Assembly (NCBI RefSeq): GCF_020524325.1
Contig: NZ_JAIVKY010000008.1
Coordinates: 310,001 to 374,000 of the forward strand
Direction of reading: 5' to 3'
DNA: 64,000 nt
From: Sutcliffiella horikoshii
Lineage (GTDB): Bacteria > Bacillota > Bacilli > Bacillales > Bacillaceae_I
In this document: positions 1-8,955 of the stretch, in pieces
Layout of the letters: each line of letters starts with the position of its first letter
Position numbering within the stretch: position 1 is the first letter of the stretch
Made by a program: the position numbers and the translations under genes
The notes under the pieces: generated by a model
Databases searched by the model: none
The model's input: the letters and a program-made list of their open reading frames with translations, nothing else
Told to the model about the DNA's origin: nothing

Positions 1-2
1 AA

Positions 3-1163
3 CGTGAAGAATTGGAGAAATCCAAACGTGACTTGGAGACGGCTGAAAATAATTATGATTTGAATAAGGCTGCGGAACTAAGGCATGGGAGAATACCAAG
101 CCTGGAAAAAGAACTATTGCAACTAGAGGAAAAAGCCAAACAAAAAAAGGAACCAAATCAACTTCTAAGAGAAGAAGTAACAGAAGAGGAGATAGCCGGA
201 ATAGTGGCTAAGTGGACGGGCATTCCTGTTACAAAACTTGTGGAAGGGGAGAGAGAAAAGCTATTAAAACTGGAAGAGATCCTTCATGAACGAGTAGTAG
301 GTCAAGAAGAAGCGGTTCAGCTTGTATCCGAGGCTGTTATTCGAGCTAGAGCAGGAATTAAGGATCCAAACCGGCCCATTGGTTCTTTTATATTCCTTGG
401 TCCTACTGGAGTAGGGAAGACGGAGCTTGCCAGAGCCCTTGCACAATCGCTTTTTGATAGTGAAGAGCAGATTATACGCATTGACATGTCAGAGTATATG
501 GAAAAACATGCAGTTTCAAGATTAATCGGCGCACCTCCTGGCTATGTTGGCTATGAAGAAGGTGGACAATTGACAGAAGCAGTAAGAAGGAAACCATATT
601 CAGTCGTCCTTTTAGATGAAGTAGAAAAAGCTCACCCTGAAGTTTTCAATATACTATTGCAAATGTTGGATGACGGAAGAATTACAGATTCACAAGGAAA
701 AACAGTAGATTTCAAAAATACAGTCATCATCATGACCTCTAATATCGGCTCTCATATCTTGTTGGAACATGCAGGGGAAGAGCTGACCGAGGAGACGAAG
801 GAAAAGGTTATTCAGCAATTGAGACGTCACTTCAGACCTGAATTATTGAACCGAATAGACGATACAGTTATCTTTTCTCCATTGTCAAAAAACGAAATCG
901 GTTTAATTGTGGAGAAGTTGATTAAGGATTTACAAAAACGACTAGAGGATAAGCATTTGTCATTAACCTTATCTGAAGAAGCAAAACGCTTTATTGCCGA
1001 CAGTGCCTATGACCCAGTTTTCGGAGCTAGACCATTAAAACGATTTATCCAAAAACATATCGAAACCCTTATTGCAAAAGAAATAATAAAAGGGACTATC
1101 CAAGATTTTCAAGAAATAATTATTGAAGTAGAAGAAGGAAAACTCATCATCAGTGACAAATAA
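3..1163 (+). CDS. clpB: ATP-dependent disaggregase ClpB, C-terminal part (5' end outside window)
   Basis: Hsp100 AAA+ chaperone that rescues aggregated proteins with DnaK. The frame is open to the left edge, so only the C-terminal ~387 of the usual ~860 residues are present. It opens in the coiled-coil middle domain ([10 protein letters not shown]), followed by the second AAA+ module with Walker [11 protein letters not shown], Walker [12 protein letters not shown], and the [10 protein letters not shown] sensor-2 region near the C-terminus. The middle-domain motif favours ClpB over ClpC or ClpE. The start codon and any CtsR or sigma-B control lie outside the window. A hairpin terminator shared with yjzD lies downstream beyond a dispersed repeat. 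Confidence 0.95.
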   Translation, partial: REELEKSKRDLETAENNYDLNKAAELRHGRIPSLEKELLQLEEKAKQKKEPNQLLREEVTEEEIAGIVAKWTGIPVTKLVEGEREKLLKLEEILHERVVGQEEAVQLVSEAVIRARAGIKDPNRPIGSFIFLGPTGVGKTELARALAQSLFDSEEQIIRIDMSEYMEKHAVSRLIGAPPGYVGYEEGGQLTEAVRRKPYSVVLLDEVEKAHPEVFNILLQMLDDGRITDSQGKTVDFKNTVIIMTSNIGSHILLEHAGEELTEETKEKVIQQLRRHFRPELLNRIDDTVIFSPLSKNEIGLIVEKLIKDLQKRLEDKHLSLTLSEEAKRFIADSAYDPVFGARPLKRFIQKHIETLIAKEIIKGTIQDFQEIIIEVEEGKLIISDK

Positions 1164-1199
1164 TATAATGAGATAAGTGTAGTAATAGGCGGTTCTCTA

Positions 1200-1325
1200 G
1201 CAGTTTATTGGAGCAATAGGCAAAAACTCCAGCAGCGGAGTAGCGACAATGTTGAGACCCCGCAGGGAACCGAGGAGGCTCAAGGTCGCCCCGCGGAAAG
1301 GAAGCAGTTTGCGGAAATTAACTGC
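1200..1325 (+). repeat. Dispersed ~130-bp structured repeat, copy 1
   Basis: First of eight related intergenic elements. Shared core: an AGACTCC-like block, a GAGACCCC block, GAGGAGGCTCAAG, then CCGCGGAAAG. The outer ends GCAGTTTATT (1200-1209) and AATTAACTGC (1316-1325) are complementary at 9 of 10 positions. It lies between the clpB stop and the terminator. Confidence 0.85.
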
Positions 1326-1341
1326 GGTCTTTAAGTAGCCA

Positions 1342-1379
1342 AAAAAAAGAACTTGTCTCAGGGAGCAAGTTCTTTTTTT
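1342..1379. terminator. Bidirectional intrinsic terminator, clpB / yjzD
   Basis: AAAGAACTTG pairs with CAAGTTCTTT, with an A-run before and a T-run after, so it can serve the convergent clpB and yjzD genes. Confidence 0.85.
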
Positions 1380-1385
1380 GAAAAA

Positions 1386-1568
1386 TCAGTGCTTTTCTAC
1401 CGGTTCGTTTGGTAACGCTTCCCCGATCAGCATAACTAATACAGCGAAAACGACCGCAATGATTGAAGCTAATACGTAGTTATATGTATCACCCTGCATG
1501 TTAGCTACAACATAAGAAACCATGTTTATAAGAAGAAGTGACCAGAAAATAGTCCAAAATGCGCGCAT
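1386..1568 (-). CDS. yjzD: YjzD-like small membrane protein (DUF2929 type)
   Basis: A 60-residue protein with two predicted membrane segments (about residues 4-22 and 30-49) and a short polar C-terminal tail. Length, hydropathy and position next to yjaU match B. subtilis YjzD. Function is unknown. The start is preceded by GGAGGGGGA at good spacing. The gene converges on clpB and shares its terminator. Confidence 0.8.
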   Translation of the reverse strand: MRAFWTIFWSLLLINMVSYVVANMQGDTYNYVLASIIAVVFAVLVMLIGEALPNEPVEKH

Positions 1569-1682
1569 TGTGACTCCCCCTCCATTTCATTATTTCAAAG
1601 CTCATTCAGAGGATATTTTACCACAAACGCGACATATAATAAATGTAAATATGTTTAACTTAGTCGAAAAAGGGGTTGTTAA

Positions 1683-1820
1683 ATGGTGAACAGTCATGAA
1701 AAACTTCTTGAATTGAAATTGTTGTTAGATCAAGATGGGAGTAATTTAACGGAGTTGGGTCAACGTACTTTGGAGAATTTAAGAGAAGAGCTTCAATATG
1801 ATGAAGTGGGAAGGGATTAG
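1683..1820 (+). CDS. Hypothetical 45-residue protein
   Basis: An ATG behind AAAAGGGG at proper spacing opens a 45-codon frame. The peptide is charged and helical-looking (MVNSHEKLLEL at the start, LRQ/E-rich later), with no membrane segment and no domain I can name. It stands alone between divergent yjzD and yjaU. A GGAAGG/CCTTCC hairpin plus T-run overlaps its stop codon, consistent with a short independent transcript. Reality rests on the ribosome binding site, amphipathic pattern and terminator. Confidence 0.6.
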   Translation: MVNSHEKLLELKLLLDQDGSNLTELGQRTLENLREELQYDEVGRD

Positions 1821-1851
1821 GTTATGGCACCTTCCTTTTTCTTTTTTTTGA
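1807..1851 (+). terminator. Probable terminator of the 45-codon ORF
   Basis: GGAAGG near 1809 pairs with CCTTCC near 1830, followed by a long T-rich run. The stem is short and the loop long. Confidence 0.5.
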
Positions 1852-1955
1852 TTGATTTTTATCTTTGAAAAGTGGCCTTTTGACTCTGTCAGAACAGAAC
1901 TTTTCTACATAGCATACGATATATGAGTTTGTGAAATGGGGGGGAGATGAGTCAG

Positions 1956-2696
1956 ATGAGCTTAAATCAGCGCTTTTTTCAAATGGGCGGTCAATGGAAT
2001 GCTGTACATGTGCCAGAAAAACCAAATGGGTTCGGCTGTCTTATCATTGGAGATACCAACCACTTCGTGGATGAACATAATAGCCTGTGGCTGCAACATA
2101 TCGGGCGAAATAAAATAGTCGAAGAAATACTGAAATGTGGATATACCCTGTTTTACTCTAATCTTCATGGAGCTCACTGGGGTAGCGGTCAATCTGTACT
2201 TTTGGCTAAACAGCTTTACCATATCATTATGAAACAGGAAATCTTAAATAATAAAATCCATATCATTGCAGAAGGGATGGGTGCGTTGACAGCCTTGCAA
2301 CTAATGGAGGAATTAAAAGAACAGATCCGTTCTGTTGCACTCATAAATCCATGCATGGACGTAAAAGCACAACTCGCTCAGGAAAAGGATAGAAAGTTCT
2401 TTTATAAAAAGGTGCAGAATGAGATTGCAAAGGCCTATAATGTACCGGTTAATGAACTCGAATCATATCAGGATCTTCCTGATCTATTCCAGTTTCAACA
2501 ATGTTCTCTGCCGGTGAAAATTTGGCAAACCACCACCAATTTTTCGTTTGATCCTAATCTTCACTGTAAAAGATATGAGGAGTTGCGAGCTAAGAACCAC
2601 TCCCCAATCACAGTTGCTTATCATCTTGTAGAAAAACGATATTCATACGGTCCATCCATATGCCAGTTTTTCAAAAAATATGAACAAGAATTATAA
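1956..2696 (+). CDS. yjaU: YjaU-like alpha/beta-hydrolase-fold protein, nucleophile apparently missing
   Basis: About 246 residues. The pattern of beta strands, a nucleophile-elbow-like IIAEGMGALTAL and a late substrate loop resembles the alpha/beta hydrolase fold. The position normally held by the catalytic Ser (GHSMG in active relatives) is Gly here, so catalysis is doubtful. The GGGGGGG ribosome binding site touches an ATG at 1947 but is ideally spaced for the ATG at 1956, so I prefer the latter. Gene order (yjzD, yjaU, yjaV, med) supports the name. Function is unknown. Confidence 0.75.
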   Translation: MSLNQRFFQMGGQWNAVHVPEKPNGFGCLIIGDTNHFVDEHNSLWLQHIGRNKIVEEILKCGYTLFYSNLHGAHWGSGQSVLLAKQLYHIIMKQEILNNKIHIIAEGMGALTALQLMEELKEQIRSVALINPCMDVKAQLAQEKDRKFFYKKVQNEIAKAYNVPVNELESYQDLPDLFQFQQCSLPVKIWQTTTNFSFDPNLHCKRYEELRAKNHSPITVAYHLVEKRYSYGPSICQFFKKYEQEL

Positions 2697-2698
2697 AA

Positions 2699-2729
2699 AG
2701 TCCCATTCCGCATGCATGGAATAGGGACT
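2699..2729 (+). terminator. Intrinsic terminator after yjaU
   Basis: AGTCCCATTCC pairs with GGAATAGGGACT around an 8-nt loop and is followed by a T-rich stretch. Confidence 0.75.
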
Positions 2730-2787
2730 ATAATTTTGTTTTCATGCATAAGGATACAATATCAATAAAGATGGGTGGAATATTAAA

Positions 2788-3558
2788 ATGATGAAAAGTG
2801 CAGTGGTCATTGGGGCTACCACACAAGTTGGTTTCGCCCTATGTCAATATCTGATTACTAAAGAAGTAGAAGTGACAGGGCTGGTATGGTCGGAGAAAAT
2901 GGATGAGAAATCCGAACAGATGTTAATGGAGATTGGTCGAAACGCATTCTTTAATTTTCAAAGAGACCGTTCTTTTAACCAAAGCCTGGATGCTGTATTT
3001 TATTGTCTGGACGGAGTAAATCATTTAGACGTGAACGAGCAGGGAATGTATCTGGAGTTAGCGGAAAAAGGAGAGAAGCTTGTCTTCATCTCTTCTTATC
3101 GTAAGATGCCATTGAATCAAGAATACAAACAACATCTATTGAAAAAAGTAAAGGATAAACGAGAGGAATCCTGTTATTCCATTTACTTGCCGATGGTGTA
3201 TGGTCCATGGCAGCAAGAAGAGGAAGCGGTTTATAAAAGACTGATAGAAGAATTGGAACAAAAAGAGCCAGCCCCCTTAGCGATTAAAGAACAAGATGTA
3301 CTATTCGTAGAGGATGTTGCAGAAGCTATCTATCATTACATTACCCGAGATGAAAAAAAGAAAGAGGTACTTTTTGAAAATGAAAACCCTCAAGCATCGG
3401 AAGAATTGAAAAGAGAACTAAACCTTACCTTGTTAGCTTCTATTGAACCAAAGGAAGTAGAAAAGCTAACAAGGTACAAAGTGCCACAACGTCATACAAT
3501 AAAAGAAGGTATACAAGCACAAAGGGATCAAATGTATCAGAAGTTAAAAATAGATTAG
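2788..3558 (+). CDS. yjaV: YjaV-like NAD(P)-binding epimerase/dehydratase-family protein
   Basis: 256 residues. The N-terminal Rossmann motif GATTQVG (residues ~9-15) identifies an extended short-chain dehydrogenase-like fold. LPMVYGPWQ is the usual substrate-side loop, and VEDVAEAIYHYI matches the C-terminal family motif. The canonical YxxxK pair is not obvious, so it may be a non-catalytic or atypical member. Its ribosome binding site (GGGTGGA) and place upstream of med match B. subtilis yjaV, whose role is unknown to me. Confidence 0.75.
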   Translation: MMKSAVVIGATTQVGFALCQYLITKEVEVTGLVWSEKMDEKSEQMLMEIGRNAFFNFQRDRSFNQSLDAVFYCLDGVNHLDVNEQGMYLELAEKGEKLVFISSYRKMPLNQEYKQHLLKKVKDKREESCYSIYLPMVYGPWQQEEEAVYKRLIEELEQKEPAPLAIKEQDVLFVEDVAEAIYHYITRDEKKKEVLFENENPQASEELKRELNLTLLASIEPKEVEKLTRYKVPQRHTIKEGIQAQRDQMYQKLKID

Positions 3559-3699
3559 TGGAGACCTGCCCCTCTCTTTCAAGCATACTAACAGAATATT
3601 TACTTTTCCTTTACCGCTAAAGCATGTACAATATAAAAGGAAGATCTTGAAACAGAAGTAGAGGGGCAATCCTTTTAGGCACTAGGGGGTGGTACTTAC

Positions 3700-4653
3700 A
3701 TGAAAAAATCATTTATGGTAGTCATACTATTTATACTTTTATTAACTGCATGTGGACAAACTACTCCTGAAAGTGGAGATCAAAAGGTAGGCTTGTTGGT
3801 CCCAGATACGATTAGTGATCAGGTATGGGGAACGAAAGGCTATAAAGGGCTGTTGCGGATTCAATCGGAATATGACCTAGATGTATATTATAAAGAGGGC
3901 ATACATACTGAGTTATCAATTAAAGAAGCGGTAAAAGAGCTTCATAAAGATGGGGTTACCTTGGTATTTGGGCATGGAAGTGAATATTCACAAACATTCA
4001 ATGAGATTTCTTCTGAATATCCCGAAATTCATTTTGTGTGTTTTAATTCCCATGTTCAAGGTGACAATGTCACAAGCTTAAATTTTGAAGCAAATGCTAT
4101 GGGCTTTTTTGGAGGAATGGTAGCTGGTCATATGACGGAGACTAATACAATTGGTATAATCGCCGCATTTGAATGGCAGCCTGAAGTGGACGGATTTTTT
4201 GAAGGCGTTTTACATGAAAATCCTGAGGCTAAGGTTCTAATACGGTACACTCAAGATTGGAATGATCCTGATAAAGCATTGGAAGTTCTTGACAATATGA
4301 TCGAGCAACAGGTGGATGTTGTGTATCCTGCTGGTGACGGATTCAATGTGCCTGTCATTAATAGTCTAAAAGAACAGGGGCTATATGCTGTTGGGTTTGT
4401 CTCTGATCAATCAGACTTAGGGGAGAATACTGTACTCACCAGTACCATACAGCATGTCCCTGCCTTGTATGAATTGGTGGCAAGTCGCTTTTTTGCAGGG
4501 GAATTAGAATCTGGTAACCTTTCCTTTGATTTTAAAGATGATGTCATTTCTCTTGGGACATTCAGTCCTCTAGTAAGCAAGGAATACCAGGCTGATATTA
4601 ATCAACAGATCGAGGATTATAAGTCTACTGGGTTATTACCAAACGAAAAATAG
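3700..4653 (+). CDS. med: Med, BMP-family lipoprotein, positive regulator of comK
   Basis: 317 residues, the same length as B. subtilis Med. A type II signal peptide with lipobox LTAC places the lipidated Cys at residue 18. The rest is a periplasmic-binding-protein fold of the BMP/PnrA type (VGLLVPDTISD near the start, PAGDGFNVP and FVSDQSD ligand-loop regions). In B. subtilis Med raises comK expression and competence. It is followed 15 bp later by comZ in the same transcript, as in B. subtilis. TACAAT at 3627-3632 is a possible -10 box, with no convincing -35. Confidence 0.9.
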   Translation: MKKSFMVVILFILLLTACGQTTPESGDQKVGLLVPDTISDQVWGTKGYKGLLRIQSEYDLDVYYKEGIHTELSIKEAVKELHKDGVTLVFGHGSEYSQTFNEISSEYPEIHFVCFNSHVQGDNVTSLNFEANAMGFFGGMVAGHMTETNTIGIIAAFEWQPEVDGFFEGVLHENPEAKVLIRYTQDWNDPDKALEVLDNMIEQQVDVVYPAGDGFNVPVINSLKEQGLYAVGFVSDQSDLGENTVLTSTIQHVPALYELVASRFFAGELESGNLSFDFKDDVISLGTFSPLVSKEYQADINQQIEDYKSTGLLPNEK

Positions 4654-4668
4654 AAAGTAGGTACGAAT

Positions 4669-4857
4669 ATGGAACAAGATAGAACGATGCAATATATGGC
4701 TATAGCCATGAAATATTTACCTGAAGCAAAACAAATGCTTGATGAAACAGGCTTGGAATTGGAGCCTCAACATATCCAACCACTTGTCTCGTTACTGACA
4801 AAAGTGATGGATGAAGCATATGAGCTTGGAAAGCAAAACGCGTTAGATATGGAATAA
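4669..4857 (+). CDS. comZ: ComZ, repressor of comG
   Basis: 62 residues, the length of B. subtilis ComZ, a small cytoplasmic negative regulator of the comG DNA-uptake operon. The protein is acidic and helical with a leucine-spaced LEPQHIQPLVSLLTKVM segment. It starts 15 bp after the med stop behind AAAGTAGG, so it is probably co-transcribed. A strong terminator follows immediately. Confidence 0.9.
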   Translation: MEQDRTMQYMAIAMKYLPEAKQMLDETGLELEPQHIQPLVSLLTKVMDEAYELGKQNALDME

Positions 4858-4861
4858 AAAT

Positions 4862-4898
4862 AGGGACTATCCAGGGAGATTTGCTGGATAGTCCTTTT
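4862..4898 (+). terminator. Intrinsic terminator of med-comZ
   Basis: AGGGACTATCCAG pairs with CTGGATAGTCCTTTT, followed by T-rich sequence. Confidence 0.85.
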
Positions 4899-4909
4899 AT
4901 GTTCTAAAC

Positions 4910-5152
4910 TTATTTCTTGAAGTAATCTAAAATTGGAGAAAACTCCTTTATCATCGGCTTCAGTTTATTAACTGACTCCATAATGGAGTCTACCTGCTCT
5001 ATAAGTGCGTAATATTCATCTCCAACCTTTTTATCAGAAGCGTTTTCCGTTTTATCTTCCGATGTTTGTCTTCTAGGCTGAACTCCAAACATCATTCTAG
5101 TAAATGGATCGACTTCGGTCTCGTTGTTCACTCTTTTTTGTTCTTCACTCAT
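4910..5152 (-). CDS. yjzB: YjzB-like small cytoplasmic protein
   Basis: 80 residues from the ATG that lies 5 bp after AGGTGAGGTGA. An in-frame GTG three codons upstream sits on the ribosome binding site and is less likely. The protein is charged, with a C-terminal helical segment (VDSIMESVNKLKPMIKEF) and a FTRMMFG patch near residue 20. The name comes from its place between comZ and fabHA in B. subtilis and from its size. No function is known to me. Confidence 0.7.
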   Translation of the reverse strand: MSEEQKRVNNETEVDPFTRMMFGVQPRRQTSEDKTENASDKKVGDEYYALIEQVDSIMESVNKLKPMIKEFSPILDYFKK

Positions 5153-5272
5153 GATTGTCACCTCACCTAATCAGCATTTATCCCCCTCTGAAACTATAGT
5201 ATGCCGTCTAAATTAAATGGGATAGGCATTGGTCCAAAAGCTTCCCCTCCAAGCAAAATAGGCATTTATGTA

Positions 5273-5301
5273 TTGTCAATCAACAAAGAATGCGTTAAAA
5301 T
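5273..5301 (+). promoter_or_regulatory. Sigma-A promoter of fabHA-fabF
   Basis: TTGTCA (5273-5278), a 17-bp spacer and TAAAAT (5296-5301). The -10 box overlaps the FapR-type operator. Confidence 0.75.
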
Positions 5302-5318
5302 TAGTACCAAGTCATAAT
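5300..5318. promoter_or_regulatory. FapR-type operator upstream of fabHA
   Basis: ATTAGTACCAAGTCATAAT matches the FapR box around TTAGTACC. It overlaps the -10 region of the fabHA promoter, so repressor binding would block transcription. On the opposite strand the fabI operator (50552-50570) is the same 19-mer except one central base. Confidence 0.85.
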
Positions 5319-5338
5319 AATTGATATTAAAAACTACC

Positions 5339-5462
5339 TGTTGATTGGAGCTAAAGACGAAGACTCTTGCGGGGGAGTAGCGACATTGTTGAGAACCGCA
5401 AGCGTTGTGAGGAGGCTCAAGTTCGCCCCGCGGAAAGTGAAGTCTATTGCGGAATGAAACAG
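5339..5462 (+). repeat. Dispersed ~130-bp structured repeat, copy 2, in the fabHA leader
   Basis: Same core as copy 1 (GAGGAGGCTCAAG at about 5410-5422, CCGCGGAAAG). It lies downstream of the mapped promoter motif and upstream of the fabHA ribosome binding site, so it should be transcribed as part of the 5' leader. The outer arms are imperfect in this copy. Confidence 0.85.
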
Positions 5463-5503
5463 CGGAAGTTAAAAGTCCAATAAGAGAGTTAGGTGTTATA
5501 TCG

Positions 5504-6436
5504 GTGAATGCAGGAATACTAGGAATCGGAAGATATGTACCTGAAAAAATACTAACCAATACAGAATTAGAGCAAATGGTAGACACAACAGATGAATGGA
5601 TAAAAACAAGAACAGGCATAGAAGAACGAAGAATAGCAACAGATGATGTAGATACATCACATATGGCATATTTTGCAGCAGAAAAAGCACTGAAGGATGC
5701 AGGAATCACAGCAGAAGAACTTGACATGATTATCGTTGCGACTGTAACACCAGATAATCCTTTTCCAAGTGTTGCATGCATGATTCAGGAGCGCCTTGGT
5801 GCCAAAAAAGCATGCGCTTTTGATATGAGTGCAGCATGTGCGGGATTCATGTATGGAATCATCACAGCGAAACAATTTGTGGAAGCAGGAACATATAAGC
5901 ATGTATTAGTAGTAGGTGTAGAGAAACTGTCCAAGATTGTGGACTGGGAAGACCGCAACACAGCAGTCCTTTTTGGTGACGGGGCAGGTGCTACAATAAT
6001 TGGTCCGGTTTCAGAAGGTAGAGGAATTCTATCTTTTGAACTTGGAGCAGACGGTACTGGAGCGAAACATTTATATCAGGATGAAACCATTGTGATGAAT
6101 GGCCGTGAAGTATTTAAATTTGCGGTGCGCCAAATGGGTGAATCAGCTGTAAATGTTTTAGAAAAAGCAGGTCTATCAAAAGAAGATGTGGATTTCCTTA
6201 TCCCGCATCAGGCAAACATTCGAATTATGGAAGCTGCGAGGGAGAGGCTTGGTCTTCCGGTGGAAAAGATGTCGATGACTGTGCAGAAATACGGAAACAC
6301 TTCCGCTGCCTCCATCCCAATCTCCATTGTGGAGGAAGTAGAAAACGGAAATATACATGACGATGATTTATTGGTTATGGTAGGATTTGGTGGAGGATTA
6401 ACATGGGGAGCAATCGCCATTAGATGGGGAAGATAA
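5504..6436 (+). CDS. fabHA: 3-oxoacyl-ACP synthase III (FabH), initiating condensing enzyme
   Basis: 310 residues. It condenses acetyl- or branched acyl-CoA with malonyl-ACP to start fatty acid synthesis. Catalytic triad: Cys in DMSAACAGF, His in [10 protein letters not shown] and Asn in [10 protein letters not shown]. The C-terminal [11 protein letters not shown] is typical. I choose the GTG at 5504 ([11 protein letters not shown]) because it sits 8 bp after AGGTG and matches family N-termini. An upstream in-frame extension runs back into the repeat. It is co-oriented with fabF 43 bp downstream under the FapR-type site. Confidence 0.95.
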   Translation: MNAGILGIGRYVPEKILTNTELEQMVDTTDEWIKTRTGIEERRIATDDVDTSHMAYFAAEKALKDAGITAEELDMIIVATVTPDNPFPSVACMIQERLGAKKACAFDMSAACAGFMYGIITAKQFVEAGTYKHVLVVGVEKLSKIVDWEDRNTAVLFGDGAGATIIGPVSEGRGILSFELGADGTGAKHLYQDETIVMNGREVFKFAVRQMGESAVNVLEKAGLSKEDVDFLIPHQANIRIMEAARERLGLPVEKMSMTVQKYGNTSAASIPISIVEEVENGNIHDDDLLVMVGFGGGLTWGAIAIRWGR

Positions 6437-6479
6437 TTAATATAAATTTGGATACAGCAGTGGAAGGAGCAGGACAATC

Positions 6480-7724
6480 ATGCAAATGCCTAAAAAAAGA
6501 GTAGTAGTAACTGGCCTTGGAGCGGTGACTCCAATTGGATTAAATGTAAGTGAAGCGTGGGAAAATGCCATCAAGGGAGTTTCAGGAGTAGGTCCATTGA
6601 CAAGGGTGGATAGTGAAAAGTTTCCGGCAAAAGTCGCTGCTGAGATTACTAATTTCAACGCGGAAGACTTTATGGATAAAAAAGAAGCGAGAAGAATGGA
6701 TCGCTTCACTCAATACGCTATCGCAGCTTCTTTCATGGCTGTAAAGGATGCCAATTTGGACATTACAGATGAAATAGCTCCTAGAGTTGGTGTTTGGGTA
6801 GGTTCCGGTATTGGTGGAATGGAAACCTTTGAACAACAATATAAAACGTTCTTGGAAAAGGGAGCACGTCGTGTAAGCCCATTTTTCGTCCCGATGATGA
6901 TTCCAGATATGGCTACAGGTCAAATTAGTATTGCACTTGGAGCCAAAGGAGTGAACTCTTGTACGGTTACAGCCTGTGCTACAGGTACAAATTCCATTGG
7001 AGATGCATTTAAAGTCATCCAACGCGGTGATGCGGATGTTATGATTTCAGGAGGAACAGAGGCTCCATTGACAGAAATGTCCTTTGCAGGATTCAGTTCA
7101 GCAAAAGCTTTATCCATGAATCCAGACCCGAAAACGGCGAGCCGACCATTTGATGCAAACCGTGACGGCTTTGTCATGGGTGAAGGAGCAGGGATTATCG
7201 TATTGGAAGAGCTAGAACATGCTTTGGCACGCGGTGCTCGCATTTATGCTGAGATTGTTGGATACGGCGCGACTGGTGATGCCCATCATATCACTGCACC
7301 AGCACCAGGCGGAGAAGGCGGTGTCCGTGCGATGAGAATGGCTATTGAAGATGCCGGACTTCAACCAAACGATATTGATTATATTAATGCACATGGAACC
7401 AGCACGGAATATAATGACAAGTTTGAAACCCTAGCAATTAAAGAAGTACTTGGGGCACATGCAAGCGATGTAGCAATAAGCTCTACAAAGTCCATGACAG
7501 GACACTTGCTTGGAGCAGCAGGTGGAGTAGAAGCGATTTTCACAATCAAGGCAATAGAAAACGCCGTAATACCGCCAACAATCAATCTGGATACACCAGA
7601 TCCAGAATGTGACCTTGATTATGTACCGAACGAAGCAAGGCACAAAGAAGTCAAAGCTGCAATGAGCAACTCACTCGGCTTTGGCGGACACAATGCAACG
7701 ATAGTGTTTAAAAAATACGAATAA
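6480..7724 (+). CDS. fabF: 3-oxoacyl-ACP synthase II (FabF), elongating condensing enzyme
   Basis: 414 residues, the normal KAS II length. Catalytic Cys lies in [13 protein letters not shown], with the two histidines in [12 protein letters not shown] and [10 protein letters not shown]. The C-terminal [14 protein letters not shown] is the family glycine-rich end. The GGAAGGAG ribosome binding site is 10 bp before the ATG at 6480. It forms the fabHA-fabF operon and ends at a terminator. Confidence 0.97.
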   Translation: MQMPKKRVVVTGLGAVTPIGLNVSEAWENAIKGVSGVGPLTRVDSEKFPAKVAAEITNFNAEDFMDKKEARRMDRFTQYAIAASFMAVKDANLDITDEIAPRVGVWVGSGIGGMETFEQQYKTFLEKGARRVSPFFVPMMIPDMATGQISIALGAKGVNSCTVTACATGTNSIGDAFKVIQRGDADVMISGGTEAPLTEMSFAGFSSAKALSMNPDPKTASRPFDANRDGFVMGEGAGIIVLEELEHALARGARIYAEIVGYGATGDAHHITAPAPGGEGGVRAMRMAIEDAGLQPNDIDYINAHGTSTEYNDKFETLAIKEVLGAHASDVAISSTKSMTGHLLGAAGGVEAIFTIKAIENAVIPPTINLDTPDPECDLDYVPNEARHKEVKAAMSNSLGFGGHNATIVFKKYE

Positions 7725-7727
7725 ACG

Positions 7728-7769
7728 AAAAGCAGTAGGAAGTGATATAAACTTTCTGCTGCTTTTTTT
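7728..7769 (+). terminator. Intrinsic terminator of fabHA-fabF
   Basis: AAAGCAG...AAGT pairs with ACTTTCTGCTGCTTT, followed by seven T. Confidence 0.85.
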
Positions 7770-7792
7770 GTGGTTTTAGGTATATCTGGATT

Positions 7793-7941
7793 ATGAAGAC
7801 GATTTCGAGCGGGAAAACTGGCTGAAAGTGTCTTCATTAGTCGCATGAAGACATTTTGGTGTGAAAAATCAGGTTCAAAGTGTCTTCATAAAAGGTATGA
7901 AGACAGTTCCGAGCAATGAAATTGGCTGAAAGTGTCTTCAT
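7793..7941. repeat. Three-unit hairpin array, 52-bp period, ATGAAGAC/GTCTTCAT ends
   Basis: Three 45-bp units start at 7793, 7845 and 7897, exactly 52 bp apart. Each begins ATGAAGAC and ends GTCTTCAT, an 8-bp perfect inverted repeat. Units 1 and 3 share inner TTC-GAGC and TGGCTGAAAGT, which could extend the stem. The 7-bp spacers differ. No ORF or promoter is evident. It lies between the fabF terminator and yjaZ. Confidence 0.9.
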
Positions 7942-8022
7942 CGCTCACCTTCTTATCATCTCACCAATCCCCCCTCTTCATCATACAATGACATCAAAAA
8001 GCAAAGAAAAGGGCTGTAGAAC

Positions 8023-8805
8023 ATGAGTATTATTCATACGGATAGATGGTTGGAAGAGGACTATCACCAGCCATTGAACATTTCCAAGAAATTGCTGAAG
8101 TACTTTGAGGACGTAACTGCAGCGGAACTTTACGATTACCTGATTATGCACGGAATGTACCGACCTGTAAGGGATGGAAAAGGAACTGTTGAAAAACTGA
8201 AGACTTTGGATTGCTGGAATATTGTATTAGCAGAATGGAAAAGGTTAAAGAAACTTTGGAATGGACCAGATATCCCGATTTTCATCTTTCCTTCTGACAA
8301 ATATAATAATCAAATGAAAAGGGATTTCAAAGGAAAAGCGGGGGTAGCATTCAAAGATAAACTGTTTTTATTTCTACCGGAGGATATAGAAGTGAATGAA
8401 ATGAAGGCATTGTTGACTCATGAATATAACCATATTTGTGTCCTCGCTAAAAACAACAGAAAAGATGATCAATATACGCTTTTAGATTCTGTACTAATTG
8501 AAGGGCTGGCAGAAAGTGCAGTGAAAAGCTTAGTTGGAAAGGAATTTACCTCCAGCTGGACTTCTTACTACACGAATAAAGAACTTGAAACCTTCTTAAA
8601 CAAATATATAATCCCCAATAAAGATGTGAAAAAGAGCGAGAAGGATCATATGAAACTATTGTATGGCAAAGGATTTTATCCCAAAATGCTTGGTTATTGT
8701 GTGGGATATTACCTTATTCAAAAAATATTAAGAGAGGAGAAAATTACCTACCGAGCGTTAATGTCAAAAAGCCTTTCAGAGATAACAAAGCTATCATTTG
8801 AATAA
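8023..8805 (+). CDS. yjaZ: YjaZ-like putative zinc metalloprotease (DUF2268)
   Basis: 260 residues, close to B. subtilis YjaZ. A zinc-site HExxH appears as THEYNHI (about residue 130), followed by IEGLAESAV, which could supply the third ligand. No signal peptide or membrane segment, so cytoplasmic. The substrate is unknown. It is a single gene between the hairpin array and its own terminator. The start is ATG after AAAGGG. Confidence 0.8.
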   Translation: MSIIHTDRWLEEDYHQPLNISKKLLKYFEDVTAAELYDYLIMHGMYRPVRDGKGTVEKLKTLDCWNIVLAEWKRLKKLWNGPDIPIFIFPSDKYNNQMKRDFKGKAGVAFKDKLFLFLPEDIEVNEMKALLTHEYNHICVLAKNNRKDDQYTLLDSVLIEGLAESAVKSLVGKEFTSSWTSYYTNKELETFLNKYIIPNKDVKKSEKDHMKLLYGKGFYPKMLGYCVGYYLIQKILREEKITYRALMSKSLSEITKLSFE

Positions 8806-8838
8806 TTCTTTAAGGAATAGGAGAAAAATAACAAAAAA

Positions 8839-8870
8839 CAAAAAATCTAGCAAAAAAGGCTAGTTTTTTT
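8839..8870 (+). terminator. Intrinsic terminator after yjaZ
   Basis: CTAGC pairs with GCTAG around an A-rich loop, with flanking A- and T-runs that extend the stem. Confidence 0.75.
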
Positions 8871-8955
8871 GTTTTTTTTTGTATATAATCAGTTTTTGTA
8901 GAAGATTGCTACAAGTTTTAATTAAAAAAATTTTTAGTTAATTTTTAAAATAAGC

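Noticed and set aside
5190-5215. Sporulation-type -10 (CATACTATA) upstream of yjzB on the minus strand
   Set aside because: The -10 fits but no matching -35 for sigma-E, sigma-G or sigma-K lies at the right distance.
5447-5503. In-frame N-terminal extension of fabHA into the repeat
   Set aside because: The extension is partly repeat sequence and has no homology to FabH. The GTG at 5504 fits the family start.
6582-7022. 146-codon minus-strand ORF inside fabF
   Set aside because: It is entirely within an intact, well-supported gene on the other strand, has no ribosome binding site and a Cys/Ser/His-rich composition typical of antisense frames.
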